Part shown: in pieces, positions 8,605 to 16,675 of the stretch | Layout: every line of letters starts with the position of its first letter | Position numbering within the stretch: position 1 is the stretch's first letter | Source: Moorella sp. Hama-1 | Lineage (GTDB): Bacteria > Bacillota > DSM-521 > Neomoorellales > Neomoorellaceae | DNA length: 64,000 nucleotides | Direction: 5' to 3' | Assembly: GCF_023734095.1 (NCBI RefSeq) | Contig: NZ_AP024620.1 | Span: 1,174,501-1,238,500, forward strand | Program-made: the position numbers and the translations under genes | The notes under the pieces: generated by a model | What the model saw: only the letters and a program-made list of their open reading frames with translations | What the model was told of the DNA's origin: nothing | Databases searched by the model: none

Positions 8605-9366
8605 ATGGAAGGAATTGTAGACTCTCATACACATGTTTCATTACTTCCGTTTGAAGGGCTGGAGAGTATGGCCCTGGCCGGGGTAAGGAAGATTATTGGC
8701 TGCTCCATGTTTTTCGGGGCCACATATGCGGAAACACTCTTTGATCACTTCCACCAGATGTTAACCCTTTCCACGAGCAATGCCGCCCAAAATGGTATCA
8801 AGCTTTTCGTTACAGTTGGCATCCACCCCATGGGAACGCCGGAAGACTGGCCGAGGGTACTCGACGCCCTTCCATCCTATCTTAATATGAGCGATGTTGT
8901 CGGTTTGGGCGAAATCGGCCTGCATGAGGGGAATAAGCGGGAACAAGACGTCCTCCGGGAGCAATTGAAGATAGCCAAGGAATACGGGGTTCCGGTGATC
9001 ATTCATACTCCGCCCCAGCACAGGGTGGAAATTACCGAAAAAACGATTGAAATTGCCGCCGCTGTGGAGATGGAACCCGGAAAAATGATCATCGATCACG
9101 CTAATTTGGACATCATTAACTTAATCGAAGACTTTGGGGCCGTTCCCGGGCTCACCATCCGCCAGGAGGGGCTCACTCCCCATTTATTGCTTAATCACCT
9201 GGAACGCTTCCCACGAGGTGTTCTGAACAGCGATTACAGCAATCTTAAACCCAATGATCCCCTGGGCGTCCCCAGGGCCATACGGTACCTGGAACTGAAC
9301 GGAGTTTCCCCGGAAATCATTGCTCGGATCGCGAGGTACAACGCTGAGGAACTTTTTGGTATCTAA
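8605..9366 (+). CDS. TatD-family metal-dependent hydrolase
   Basis: 253 residues, a complete TIM-barrel amidohydrolase of the TatD type. Metal ligands are visible in order: DSHTH (His8, His10), the Glu in VVGLGEIGLHE, His in VIIHTPP, His in IIDHANLD and Asp in VLNSDYSN. Family members are metal-dependent DNases or phosphodiesterases, but this sequence is divergent from core TatD and its pairing with sulfur/iron-sulfur genes leaves the substrate open. AAGGAGGT (8586-8593) lies 11 nt before the ATG. It is the last gene of the cluster, and hairpins follow. Confidence 0.75.
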   Translation: MEGIVDSHTHVSLLPFEGLESMALAGVRKIIGCSMFFGATYAETLFDHFHQMLTLSTSNAAQNGIKLFVTVGIHPMGTPEDWPRVLDALPSYLNMSDVVGLGEIGLHEGNKREQDVLREQLKIAKEYGVPVIIHTPPQHRVEITEKTIEIAAAVEMEPGKMIIDHANLDIINLIEDFGAVPGLTIRQEGLTPHLLLNHLERFPRGVLNSDYSNLKPNDPLGVPRAIRYLELNGVSPEIIARIARYNAEELFGI

Positions 9367-9369
9367 CGA

Positions 9370-9432
9370 CCAGGGGGGCTAACCCCCTGATATGGAAGGG
9401 CTGTCAAGCCCCTCCGAAAAATTTTTTCGAAA
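9370..9432 (+). terminator. tandem hairpins, probable terminator of the NiR-DsrE-TatD cluster
   Basis: AGGGGG-CTAA-CCCCCT-type pairing just after the TatD-like stop is followed by a GGGCT/AGCCC hairpin and an A/T palindrome (CGAAAAA TTTTTTCG). The last provides the U-rich tract. Confidence 0.5.
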
Positions 9433-9682
9433 CCTGTTTTTGGGACAGAAGTATCCTCCTACTACTTTAAGGCAGTACTATTTCTGGGCAGTATATGGTG
9501 GCTGTAACAAGATTGCCTAACAGGACTGAGAAAAAGAAATAAGTAAAGCCTTTTTTAAGGTGGGGAAGAAACTCTAGACTTGTTATGGAAGATTATACTA
9601 ACGAACTTTTGCGCCAGGCCAATATTCGTATAAAAGACAAGGACTTTGAAATTATTTATGATTAGTCTTTTTCACCTCCTTA
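9433..9682. other. gene-poor stretch between the TatD-like gene and comM fragment 2
   Basis: No supported gene. A 26-codon frame (9585-9665, MEDYTNELLRQ...) has no convincing ribosome site. A short block around 9486-9504 (AGTATATGGTGG..GTAAC) recurs at 10364-10382, flanking the second comM fragment. Confidence 0.4.
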
Positions 9683-9709
9683 GCAGGAACTCCCGTTCTG
9701 GTGGCGAAT
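9683..9709 (+). promoter_or_regulatory. sigma-H-type promoter, copy 2 (truncated comM leader)
   Basis: GCAGGAACT, an 11-nt gap, and GGCGAAT repeat the block at 2932 almost base for base. The surrounding leader down to the ATG is also shared. Confidence 0.55.
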
Positions 9710-9744
9710 AGCAAATATTGGACATAAAACCCCAGGGGTCAGTC

Positions 9745-9954
9745 ATGTTAGCCATCATAAATTCCATCGTACTCGTTGGCCTGGAAGGGCAAAGTGTACG
9801 GGTAGATGTTGATATTAGTAGCGGACTCCCGGTTTTTGAGATTGTTGATATGATTGTATATACGATATATGCATGTTTGGACGCAAAATTAAACCTGAAA
9901 TCGGTAAGTGAGGGGTCCCCCTGCCTTTGCCTAGGGGCCTTAGAAATTACCTGA
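9745..9954 (+). pseudogene. comM: truncated comM 5' end, copy 2
   Basis: Begins with the same 34-residue ComM N-terminus as copy 1 (one conservative change, Glu to Asp, in RVDVDISSG) and leaves comM homology at the same codon (GAGATTGTTG), after which 35 unrelated residues follow before the stop. The common 3' breakpoint with copy 1 and the shared divergence from the intact gene indicate that both came from one truncated ancestor, not from two independent deletions. Confidence 0.75.
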
Positions 9955-10383
9955 CAGAATACCGCCGGTAGCGTTGCCCAGGTCTGATAGTCACCGGCTT
10001 CCTTCCCGGCAAAATTCCAGGGAGCAGGAAACAACCGACCTCTCATGTAAGCCCTTAACGGGCGAACGGGATCTTAAAGGATCCACGTTATCTAGGGGAA
10101 GCCACTGGCTGGTCTAGCCCAAGCCTGCCATTTTCTGGCCTGTAGATAACCCGTAATGGTTGCCCGAGCGGGCTTTCAGAGTCAGCTTCTTTTAAACAGC
10201 CTTTCAGGGGTAAAGGGCCGTGGAGGCAGGTCGCAAGCCGGGATAACTTTGACGGCGGGCTAAAAAAACAAATTCCTGTTGGGGGAGGCTCCTATATTTC
10301 CTTCCCTTTCGACCGGCGTGCCAGTCAATTTTTGGACACCATAATTTGCCTACTTGAGGTGAGTATATGGTGGGAGTAACAGT
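9955..10383. other. unassigned intergenic stretch
   Basis: GC-rich sequence with stop codons in all frames at short distances. No gene, RNA motif or known repeat was recognised here apart from the AGTATATGGTGG block near its right end. Confidence 0.4.
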
Positions 10384-10419
10384 AAAAGCCATTTCATATT
10401 TATAACGAAAGTGGCTTTT
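10384..10419 (-). terminator. bidirectional terminator downstream of the PIN toxin gene
   Basis: AAAAGCCA and TGGCTTTT pair, with an inner TTTC/GAAA stem. The stem ends in T-tracts on either strand, and it lies 20 bp past the toxin stop on the minus strand. Confidence 0.6.
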
Positions 10420-10438
10420 AGTATGTATACCTTTTAAT

Positions 10439-10867
10439 TCAAGGTAATAATTGAAATCCCATCCCCACCTTTAGAAAATGCTCATCCTCAGTTAGAACTT
10501 GCATTATTTGCAGATCCCGCATAACCACTATTGAACTCAAATCAGTGAAAGAAATCAGTGGTTTATCCGTGAAACGCCGTCGTAGGTCCCAGGCCTCGGC
10601 AAAGTACTCCGGGGTAATTCGTACCAAAGAAAGGTACCCCTGGTTTGCTGAGTCTAGTATAGCCTGAAAGAATTGCACGGCCTCCTTGAAGGATTCTCGT
10701 CTAAATAAGAGGGTAATCACTTCGTCCAAAATATAATCGCTCGTATATACTGGTATATGGCGAGCCCGAAGTGACTGATAGAGTTCCTTTACTTCCTTGT
10801 GGCGAGGCTCCTTCCGGTATCCCATAGCGATCCAGCCCCATGTATCTATAAAAACGGGTTCAAACAT
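10439..10867 (-). CDS. PIN-domain (VapC-like) ribonuclease toxin
   Basis: 142 residues from the preferred start. The PIN acidic residues are visible: Asp in VFIDTWGW near the N-terminus, Glu in LDEVITLL, Asp in SFTDLSSIVVM and Asp/Glu in LTEDEHFLKVG. PIN toxins are Mg-dependent endoribonucleases, usually of tRNA or rRNA. The start at 10867 (MFEPVFIDT) overlaps the antitoxin stop by 8 nt; in-frame ATGs at 10876 and 10894 are possible and would add 3 or 12 residues. The antitoxin-first, overlapping layout is that of a type II module. Confidence 0.78.
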   Translation of the reverse strand: MFEPVFIDTWGWIAMGYRKEPRHKEVKELYQSLRARHIPVYTSDYILDEVITLLFRRESFKEAVQFFQAILDSANQGYLSLVRITPEYFAEAWDLRRRFTDKPLISFTDLSSIVVMRDLQIMQVLTEDEHFLKVGMGFQLLP

Positions 10868-11099
10868 GGGGATCATTGCTCCCATAAAGTTCATCTTCGA
10901 TTTGTCGGGAAGTCAAAGGTTCCCCCGAGAGACGACCAAGAACGTTCAAGATGGGGTCCTTTTTATTGCTAGAATGGAAGGGTTCGCTTCCGAAGAGGCT
11001 CGACTTTTGCAGCATCCTCATGTACCTCTGCAAAATGGCTAGTTTTTCTTCCGGCAACATATCCACGGCCCTTTTCAGTTCCTCACGATCAATGCTCAT
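10860..11099 (-). CDS. antitoxin partner of the PIN toxin (hypothetical)
   Basis: 79 residues, mostly charged and helical (DREELKRAVDMLPEEKLAILQRYMRMLQ), with a C-terminal acidic tail (LTSRQIEDELYGSNDP) suited to toxin binding. No DNA-binding fold is recognised with certainty. The start at 11099 is set by AGGAGG eight bases upstream; ATGs at 11105, 11123 and 11126 lie in or before that site. The role is inferred from overlap with the PIN gene and from size. Confidence 0.65.
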   Translation of the reverse strand: MSIDREELKRAVDMLPEEKLAILQRYMRMLQKSSLFGSEPFHSSNKKDPILNVLGRLSGEPLTSRQIEDELYGSNDPHV

Positions 11100-11188
11100 T
11101 ACCATCGCCTCCTGTTCTAACATCATTAAAATATCTTGCTTTTGTCTTCATTATACCACTTTCGAGGACTGCTGCCACTGCCGCGCGA

Positions 11189-11255
11189 TCACTCAGTTTA
11201 AAATATAACCGAAGGGGGATCGGCTCACTCACGGCGAAATATAACCAAGGGGGAT
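11189..11255. repeat. two direct repeats with 36-bp period
   Basis: TCACTCA-N5-AAATATAACC(G)AAGGGGGAT occurs at 11189-11220 and 11225-11255. Such tandem blocks resemble the terminal repeats of some insertion sequences (for example IS21-type ends), but no transposase is nearby, so this may be a remnant or an operator pair upstream of the divergent PIN module. Confidence 0.5.
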
Positions 11256-11507
11256 GATCATTGAGGATGTCTCTTAAAAGCTGCCGTGAGTATTTAGACT
11301 CTATACACCAGCGCTAGCGCTAGGCCAATTCCCGGGCTGAAAAAGGTAACCAGGGCTGGAAAAAAGGTGATATGGCTGCTCCGGCGAAGGCGGCCGGAAA
11401 AATAGGGCGGGTACTTTAATACAGCTTTATGGTTGTTGTGTTCATTAAAGGGAGTGGGTACGGCGATGGTATGGTGATGTTCGTCTGAACCGGTTAAGTG
11501 CAATTTA

Positions 11508-11542
11508 AAGAGCCGGGTATTAGACCTCAGGGCCCGGCTTTC
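11508..11542. terminator. hairpin with terminator character
   Basis: AAAGAGCCGGG and CCCGGCTTT pair around a 15-nt loop. The surrounding stretch 11256-11596 holds no supported gene. Confidence 0.4.
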
Positions 11543-11596
11543 ATACTTTGGCGAGGTACGGCCGGGTACGGTGGTCCGTAAACATGCCTACTATTA

Positions 11597-11716
11597 TTAT
11601 GATTGTAGCCGATAAGAGAAGTGTTCACCATCGACAGGTACCAGGTTTACCGGAATGTTGGCCAGCGCAATTGCTTCTTTTAAGCAGCAACTGTCTCCGC
11701 GGATGATGATTGCCAT
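11597..11716 (-). CDS. possible small protein, hypothetical
   Basis: A minus-strand frame of 39 codons from ATG 11716 (MAIIIRGDSCCLKEAIALANIP..), extending in frame to a TTG at 11770 (57 codons, MEVFRYPLSGYAIVDSLS..). Residue use looks protein-like, with hydrophobic strand and helix alternation and a CC pair, and the frame ends in two consecutive stop codons. There is no strong ribosome site and no family was recognised. It lies divergent to comM and could be a decayed gene. Confidence 0.3.
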   Translation of the reverse strand: MAIIIRGDSCCLKEAIALANIPVNLVPVDGEHFSYRLQS

Positions 11717-11799
11717 GGAAAGGCTATCGACTATAGCATAGCCAGAAAGGGGATAACGGAAGACCTCCAAACGGGGCCTTTTCTTTTTTCATCACCTTA

Positions 11800-11827
11800 G
11801 CAGGAACTCCCTATCTTTGCGGCGAAT
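11800..11827 (+). promoter_or_regulatory. sigma-H-type promoter of the intact comM
   Basis: GCAGGAACT, a 12-nt gap, and GGCGAAT fit the sigma-H consensus and align with the promoters of both truncated copies, whereas the bases between are less conserved. Sigma-H control would tie comM to early stationary phase or competence. Confidence 0.6.
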
Positions 11828-11881
11828 AGCAAATGTTGGGCAGAAAACCACCATATTTGCAATCCCATCAGGGGGTTAAAC

Positions 11882-13426
11882 ATGTTAGCCATTGTCAATT
11901 CCGTCGTCCTTGTCGGTCTGGAGGGCCAGAGTGTACGGGTAGAGGTGGATATTAGCAATGGTTTGCCTGTTTGTGATATCGTCGGCCTCCCGGACCCCTC
12001 TGTCCGCGAGGCCCGGGAGCGGGTGCGGGCGGCCATTAAAAATTCGGGTTTCGAGTTCCCCCTGCGCCGCATTATTGTCAACCTGGCCCCCGGTGATATT
12101 AAAAAAGAAGGCCCCATCTACGACCTGCCCATTGCCCTGGGCATCCTGATGGCGGCGGAAGAGATTGGCAACGGGCCGGAAGGAACAATTTACGCCGCCG
12201 GGGAGCTTTCCCTGGAGGGAAGCCTCAGGCCCGTTCCCGGGGTTCTACCCATGGCCCTGGCCTTACAGGAAATCCAGCCCGGCGCCACCTTTATTGTCCC
12301 GGCGGCCAACGCTAACGAGGCTGCCCTGGCCACCCGGCTAAAGGTACTGGCTGCCGAAAGCCTGGGCCAGGTAGTTGCTTACTGGCGTGGTGAGGGTTCC
12401 CTGCCAGAAGTCAAGGAAACAGAAGGCCAGGGCCCATCACCGGCCACTCCAGGGGTGAACCTGGCCGACATCAAGGGCCAGGCAGCCGCCAAACGGGGAC
12501 TGGAGATAGCTGCTGCCGGGGGTCATAATATCCTTTTGATTGGTAGCCCTGGTGCGGGTAAAACCATGCTCGCCCGGGCTTTACCGGCCATTTTGCCTTC
12601 GCTGACCTACGAGGAAGCCCTGACTGTGACCAAGATTTACAGCGCCGCCGGGTTGCTATCACCCGGCCAGGGATTAGTTACGGAACGCCCCTTCCGCACT
12701 CCCCACCATACGGCCTCTTCTGCCAGTATCATCGGCGGCGGCCGGGTGCCGAAACCGGGGGAAGTAAGCCTGGCCACCCACGGCGTTCTTTTTCTGGATG
12801 AGATAGCTGAATACCGCCGTGACGTCCTGGAGGCACTGCGCCAGCCCCTGGAAGATCGCGTCGTCACCGTCTCCCGGGTGGCGGCGGCTATTACCTATCC
12901 CGCGGATTTTCTTTTGATCGGGAGCATGAATCCCTGTCCGTGCGGGTACTACGGTGACCCAGTCAAGGAATGCCTGTGTACCCCGCACCAGGTCGCCCAG
13001 TACCGCAAGAGGCTCTCCGGCCCCTTGCTGGATCGCATTGACCTGCACCTGGAAGTCCCCCGCCTGACCTATGGGGAAGTCGAGGACAGCACCAGGCCGG
13101 AGGATTCACTCACTGTAGGGGAACGGGTCCGGGCTGCCCGGGAAAGGCAGTTGGTGCGGTTCAGGGGTACCGGAGTTACCTGCAATGCAGCCATGTCCGC
13201 CCGGCAGGTTCATCAGTACTGCCGCCCAGCTCCTCAGGCGCGTAGTCTTTTGCGGGAAGCGTTTAACAAGCTGAGTCTTTCCATGCGGGCCCATGACCGC
13301 CTGCTGAAGGTAGCCCGGACCATCGCCGACCTGGAAGGAAGCGAGGAGATTACTGCCGCCCATCTGGCCGAAGCTATCCAGTACCGCAGCCTGGATTGGG
13401 GTGAGGCCAAGGAGGCCATGGGGTAA
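11882..13426 (+). CDS. comM: ComM/YifB family Mg-chelatase-like AAA+ ATPase
   Basis: 514 residues, full length. A Lon-substrate-like N-terminal domain (about 1-170) is followed by a Mg-chelatase AAA+ module with Walker A GSPGAGKT (about residue 222), Walker B VLFLDEIAEY, the SMNPCPCGYYGD Cys-rich loop and a C-terminal lid with SMRAHDRLLKVARTIADLEG. In naturally competent bacteria ComM is a hexameric helicase driving branch migration of incoming DNA; dprA, which loads RecA on the same DNA, lies 2.2 kb downstream. The first 34 codons exist twice more upstream as truncated copies. The next gene starts 105 bp later. Confidence 0.92.
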   Translation: MLAIVNSVVLVGLEGQSVRVEVDISNGLPVCDIVGLPDPSVREARERVRAAIKNSGFEFPLRRIIVNLAPGDIKKEGPIYDLPIALGILMAAEEIGNGPEGTIYAAGELSLEGSLRPVPGVLPMALALQEIQPGATFIVPAANANEAALATRLKVLAAESLGQVVAYWRGEGSLPEVKETEGQGPSPATPGVNLADIKGQAAAKRGLEIAAAGGHNILLIGSPGAGKTMLARALPAILPSLTYEEALTVTKIYSAAGLLSPGQGLVTERPFRTPHHTASSASIIGGGRVPKPGEVSLATHGVLFLDEIAEYRRDVLEALRQPLEDRVVTVSRVAAAITYPADFLLIGSMNPCPCGYYGDPVKECLCTPHQVAQYRKRLSGPLLDRIDLHLEVPRLTYGEVEDSTRPEDSLTVGERVRAARERQLVRFRGTGVTCNAAMSARQVHQYCRPAPQARSLLREAFNKLSLSMRAHDRLLKVARTIADLEGSEEITAAHLAEAIQYRSLDWGEAKEAMG

Positions 13427-13530
13427 GGTAGAAGCCAATTCGTCGCCACCTCTGGCCAGCCCGGGGTAAGGTGAAGGGCAATTAGCGAATGATGCAATCA
13501 AGACACCATACAAAGGAGGATGACCTCTAC

Positions 13531-14055
13531 ATGTCTGAATTTCAAGCTATGGGTGTAATCGCCGAGTTAATGGCCATTGCCGCCCGGACGGCCCCCAAGG
13601 CGGGTGGTAAAGATTTCATCGAGCTGAAGATCCTCCAGGGAGATGCCCTGGAGCAACTGGCCCGGGCTATGACCAGTTACGGGCGGACAAGCGGCAAGAA
13701 AAACTTTGATCGCGACGGCGACAATGTCCGCCGTTCCGACGCCGTCCTGCTGGTGGGGCTGAAAAAGGCGGCCAAAGCCGGGTTGGATTGCGGTGCCTGT
13801 GGTGCGGCCCGCTGCGCCGATCTTGAAGAACCCCATAATGGCCCAGAGTTTGCCGGTCCCATTTGCGCCTGGCGCCTCATGGATCTGGGTATCGCCCTGG
13901 GTTCGGCCGCCAAAACGGCGGGGATTCTCAATGTCGACAACCGCATTATGTACCGGATCGGCGTCGTGGCCCGGCAAGAAGGCCTAATGGAGGCCGAGGT
14001 TATCGCCGGCATTCCCATTTCCGCTACGGGGAAAAATATCTATTTTGACCGTTAA
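13531..14055 (+). CDS. DUF2148 (ferredoxin-like) domain protein
   Basis: 174 residues. The C-terminal half has the Cys cluster LDCGACGAARCADLEEP plus a later Cys in FAGPICAWRLMDLGIALGSA, the signature of DUF2148 proteins, presumed iron-sulfur proteins of unknown function common in anaerobes. The N-terminus (GVIAELMAIAARTAPKAGGKDFIELKIL) matches the family's helical lead. ATG 13531 is chosen because AGGAGG lies 11 nt upstream; the frame is open 14 codons earlier without a ribosome site. A strong hairpin follows 23 bp after the stop. Confidence 0.8.
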   Translation: MSEFQAMGVIAELMAIAARTAPKAGGKDFIELKILQGDALEQLARAMTSYGRTSGKKNFDRDGDNVRRSDAVLLVGLKKAAKAGLDCGACGAARCADLEEPHNGPEFAGPICAWRLMDLGIALGSAAKTAGILNVDNRIMYRIGVVARQEGLMEAEVIAGIPISATGKNIYFDR

Positions 14056-14078
14056 TAGCATATAGTAGATACGTATTA

Positions 14079-14103
14079 ATGCCCAGGGTGCCTCCCTGGG
14101 CAT
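14079..14103 (+). terminator. hairpin after the DUF2148 gene
   Basis: ATGCCCAGGG and CCCTGGGCAT form a perfect 10-bp stem with a 5-nt loop. No T-tract follows, so it may be a processing or weak termination signal. Confidence 0.45.
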
Positions 14104-14187
14104 ACCTGCATCCAGGTGATAATGTAAGGGGCGCGTTGACTGCGCTAGCGGGGATAAGCTTAAACTTCTCAATGGAGGGATGAAGCC

Positions 14188-15288
14188 ATGTCCTTCAGTT
14201 TTTACCTGCCGACCAGGATCTTTTTCGGCGAAGGTGTTTTAAATAAACACGGCGCTCTTCTTAAGGATATGGGCCGCCGGGCCCTGGTCATTACCGGGCG
14301 GCACAGCGCCGTTACCAGCGGTGCCATGGCTGATTTGACCCACCTGGCCCGGCAACTGGATATCAGCCTGGCAACCTACAACCGGGTCCCGGCCAACCCC
14401 ACCCTGGCTATAGTAGCGGAAGCCGTTGCCCTGGCCCGTAGCGAAGGGGTGGAATTCGTTGTAGGTATCGGTGGCGGTTCCCCTCTGGACACGGCTAAGG
14501 CTGTTGCCCTCCTGGTGCCCAACGCAGCCCCGGCCACTGAACTATATCAAGCCAGCCTGCCGCAGCCGCCCCTGCCCCTGGTGGCTATACCAACCACAGC
14601 CGGTACGGGGAGCGAGGTTACCCAGCACGCCGTCTTTACCCTGCCGGAGCAGCAGCTTAAAAAGGGTTTCAGCGACGACCGCTGTTTTCCCCAGGTAGCC
14701 CTGGTGGACCCCCGTTATACTGCCTCGCTGCCCTTAGAGGTGACCATTGACACGGCTCTCGACGCCTTAACCCATGCCATCGAAGGCTACCTATCTAAAC
14801 TTTCCACGTCCCTGAGCGATACCCTGGCCCTGGAAGCTATCCGCCTCTTCGCCGCCCGGCGGGAGGAGTTGGTGAACAGCAACCTGAGCCCGGAGGGCCG
14901 GGCGGATCTCCTGTATGCCTCCACCCTGGGGGGCATGGTCATTGCTCAGACCAGGACGACTCTGCTCCATACCCTGGGGTATCCCCTGACCTTCAGTTAT
15001 GGCCTTCCCCACGGCCGGGCCAACGGCCTTTTACTGGCGGCCTACCTGGAGTTTATTCAACCGGCTGCTCCAGCCAAGGTGGCCTCTATCCTGGCGGCAC
15101 TGGGGATGACCGCGATAAAGGATGTGCAGGGGCTTATTCGGCGGCTTTTGCCGGCACCGGAAAAATACCCGACCGCAGAGCTGCAACGTATGGCCGGCCT
15201 GGTGGTTGGTGCCGGCAGCCTGGCCTGGACCGCCCGCTCGGCGAGCCGCGAAGACCTGGTGGAGATATTGCGCCAGAGCCTAGGTTAG
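14188..15288 (+). CDS. iron-containing alcohol dehydrogenase
   Basis: 366 residues, a complete group III (Fe-type) dehydrogenase. The NAD-binding loop GIGGGSPLDTAK is at 93-104, and metal ligands are Asp192, His196 (DALTHAIEGY), His261 (HTLGYPL) and His275 (YGLPHGRANG). It is expected to interconvert an alcohol and aldehyde with NAD(P)H; the substrate cannot be read from sequence. A ribosome site AATGGAGGGATG precedes the ATG. Flanks of 132 and 289 bp suggest a monocistronic gene. Confidence 0.88.
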   Translation: MSFSFYLPTRIFFGEGVLNKHGALLKDMGRRALVITGRHSAVTSGAMADLTHLARQLDISLATYNRVPANPTLAIVAEAVALARSEGVEFVVGIGGGSPLDTAKAVALLVPNAAPATELYQASLPQPPLPLVAIPTTAGTGSEVTQHAVFTLPEQQLKKGFSDDRCFPQVALVDPRYTASLPLEVTIDTALDALTHAIEGYLSKLSTSLSDTLALEAIRLFAARREELVNSNLSPEGRADLLYASTLGGMVIAQTRTTLLHTLGYPLTFSYGLPHGRANGLLLAAYLEFIQPAAPAKVASILAALGMTAIKDVQGLIRRLLPAPEKYPTAELQRMAGLVVGAGSLAWTARSASREDLVEILRQSLG

Positions 15289-15577
15289 TATGAAGGGGCC
15301 GCCGGCGGGCCAGAATACTGTCAAGGGCGGCGGGGTAGAAAAAAAGATTACCTACACAGCTACGCAACAACAGGGTCAAGGGTTAGGAGAGAGTTATGTT
15401 TAATGCCCTTGACGGTCAGGCAAAAAATAGCTATGCTTTTAGGAAACCGCACCCAATAATCCCGGCCGGGATAATAATGCCGGGATAACAATATAAACTG
15501 AAGTAGAGCTGCGGTTCCAGATAACGGATGGGAAAAATAGTTAAAATAAAATATAGATAAAGAACAGGGGAGAAACC
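15289..15577. other. intergenic region before dprA
   Basis: No gene seen. It contains a perfect 14-bp palindrome ATCCCGGCCGGGAT (about 15460-15473) followed by a further GCCGGGATAAC copy, a possible protein-binding site. Confidence 0.35.
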
Positions 15578-16663
15578 ATGGAGGAAAAACCGTTCTGGGT
15601 AGCCCTGCAGCAGACTCCCGGCCTGGGGGCCCGGCGGTTCCTGCAGCTGATCAAATTCTTTGGCAGTGCCCGGACAGTGTGGGAGGCACCAGAAAGGGAA
15701 CTCCTGGCCCTGGAAGGCCTGAGTAGGGTGGCGGTTTCCCTGGTGGGCTGGCGCCGCCAGGTGGAACCGGCTCGGATGATGGCTTCCCTGGCGGCCGCTG
15801 GCATTAAGGTTTTAACCCTGGCAGAAGAGGACTACCCACTGGAACTAAAGCGCATCTACGACCCGCCCCCGGTTCTCTACTGGCGGGGGAGCCGGCTGCC
15901 TGGGGAGGGCTTGAAGATAGCCATTGTCGGTACCCGCCGGGCCACTGCCTACGGCCTCAAAGTAGCCGGGGAACTGGCGGCCGACCTGGCTGCCGCCGGT
16001 GCCGGCGTGGTCAGCGGCCTGGCCCGGGGGATTGACGCCGCCGCCCACCGGGGAGCCCTCAAGGGCGGGGGCCTGACCTGGGGTATCCTGGGCTGCGGGG
16101 TCGACGTCGTTTACCCGCGCGAGCACCGGGAGCTTTACCGCCAGGTAATGGAGCACGGAGCCGTCATCTCGGAGTTTCCCCCCGGAACACCGCCGGAGGC
16201 CGGGCATTTCCCGGCCCGGAACCGCATTATCAGCGGGCTGGCAGCCGGGACGGTGGTGGTAGAAGCGGCGGCCAGGAGCGGTGCCCTGATTACCGCCGAC
16301 CTGGCCCTGGAGCAAAACCGCGACGTTTTTGCCGTCCCCGGTCCCATTACCAGCCGTTACAGCCAGGGCCCCCATGATTTAATCAAACAGGGAGCCAAAC
16401 TGGTCACCGGGGTGGCAGATATTTTGGAAGAATATGAGCCCCAGTCCCTGTTGACTTTATCCCCGGGCGAGGAGCGGGCTGCTATCGCCCTGAACGCCAC
16501 GGAGGAGAAGGTGCTGCATGGCTTGCAAGTGACCCCCACCCACCTGGATACCCTGATGGCGGCGACAGGTTTAGCCCCGGGGGAACTCAATACAGCCCTG
16601 CTCCAGCTCGAAATGCAGCAATTAATCCGGCGGTTGCCGGGGGGCTTTTACGTGCGTTGTTAA
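15578..16663 (+). CDS. dprA: DNA-processing protein DprA
   Basis: 361 residues. An N-terminal helix-hairpin-helix region (LQQTPGLGARRFLQLIKFFGSAR) is followed by the Rossmann DprA core with IVGTRRATAYG, SGLARGIDAAAHRGAL, GILGCGVDVVYPREH and FPARNRIISGLAAGTVVVEA, and a C-terminal winged-helix (DTLMAATGLAPGELNTALLQLEM). It binds single-stranded DNA and loads RecA during transformation. The ATG has GGGGAG upstream. It ends 12 bp before topA, so dprA and topA are likely cotranscribed. Confidence 0.93.
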   Translation: MEEKPFWVALQQTPGLGARRFLQLIKFFGSARTVWEAPERELLALEGLSRVAVSLVGWRRQVEPARMMASLAAAGIKVLTLAEEDYPLELKRIYDPPPVLYWRGSRLPGEGLKIAIVGTRRATAYGLKVAGELAADLAAAGAGVVSGLARGIDAAAHRGALKGGGLTWGILGCGVDVVYPREHRELYRQVMEHGAVISEFPPGTPPEAGHFPARNRIISGLAAGTVVVEAAARSGALITADLALEQNRDVFAVPGPITSRYSQGPHDLIKQGAKLVTGVADILEEYEPQSLLTLSPGEERAAIALNATEEKVLHGLQVTPTHLDTLMAATGLAPGELNTALLQLEMQQLIRRLPGGFYVRC

Positions 16664-16675
16664 GGAGGGTAAATA

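Noticed and set aside
10100-10380. Group II intron or other structured RNA remnant
   Set aside because: No domain V-like hairpin or reverse transcriptase fragment could be found.
9486-10382. Short block AGTATATGGTGG..GTAAC on both sides of comM fragment 2
   Set aside because: Only about 20 bp with mismatches; too short to call attachment sites or element ends without other copies.
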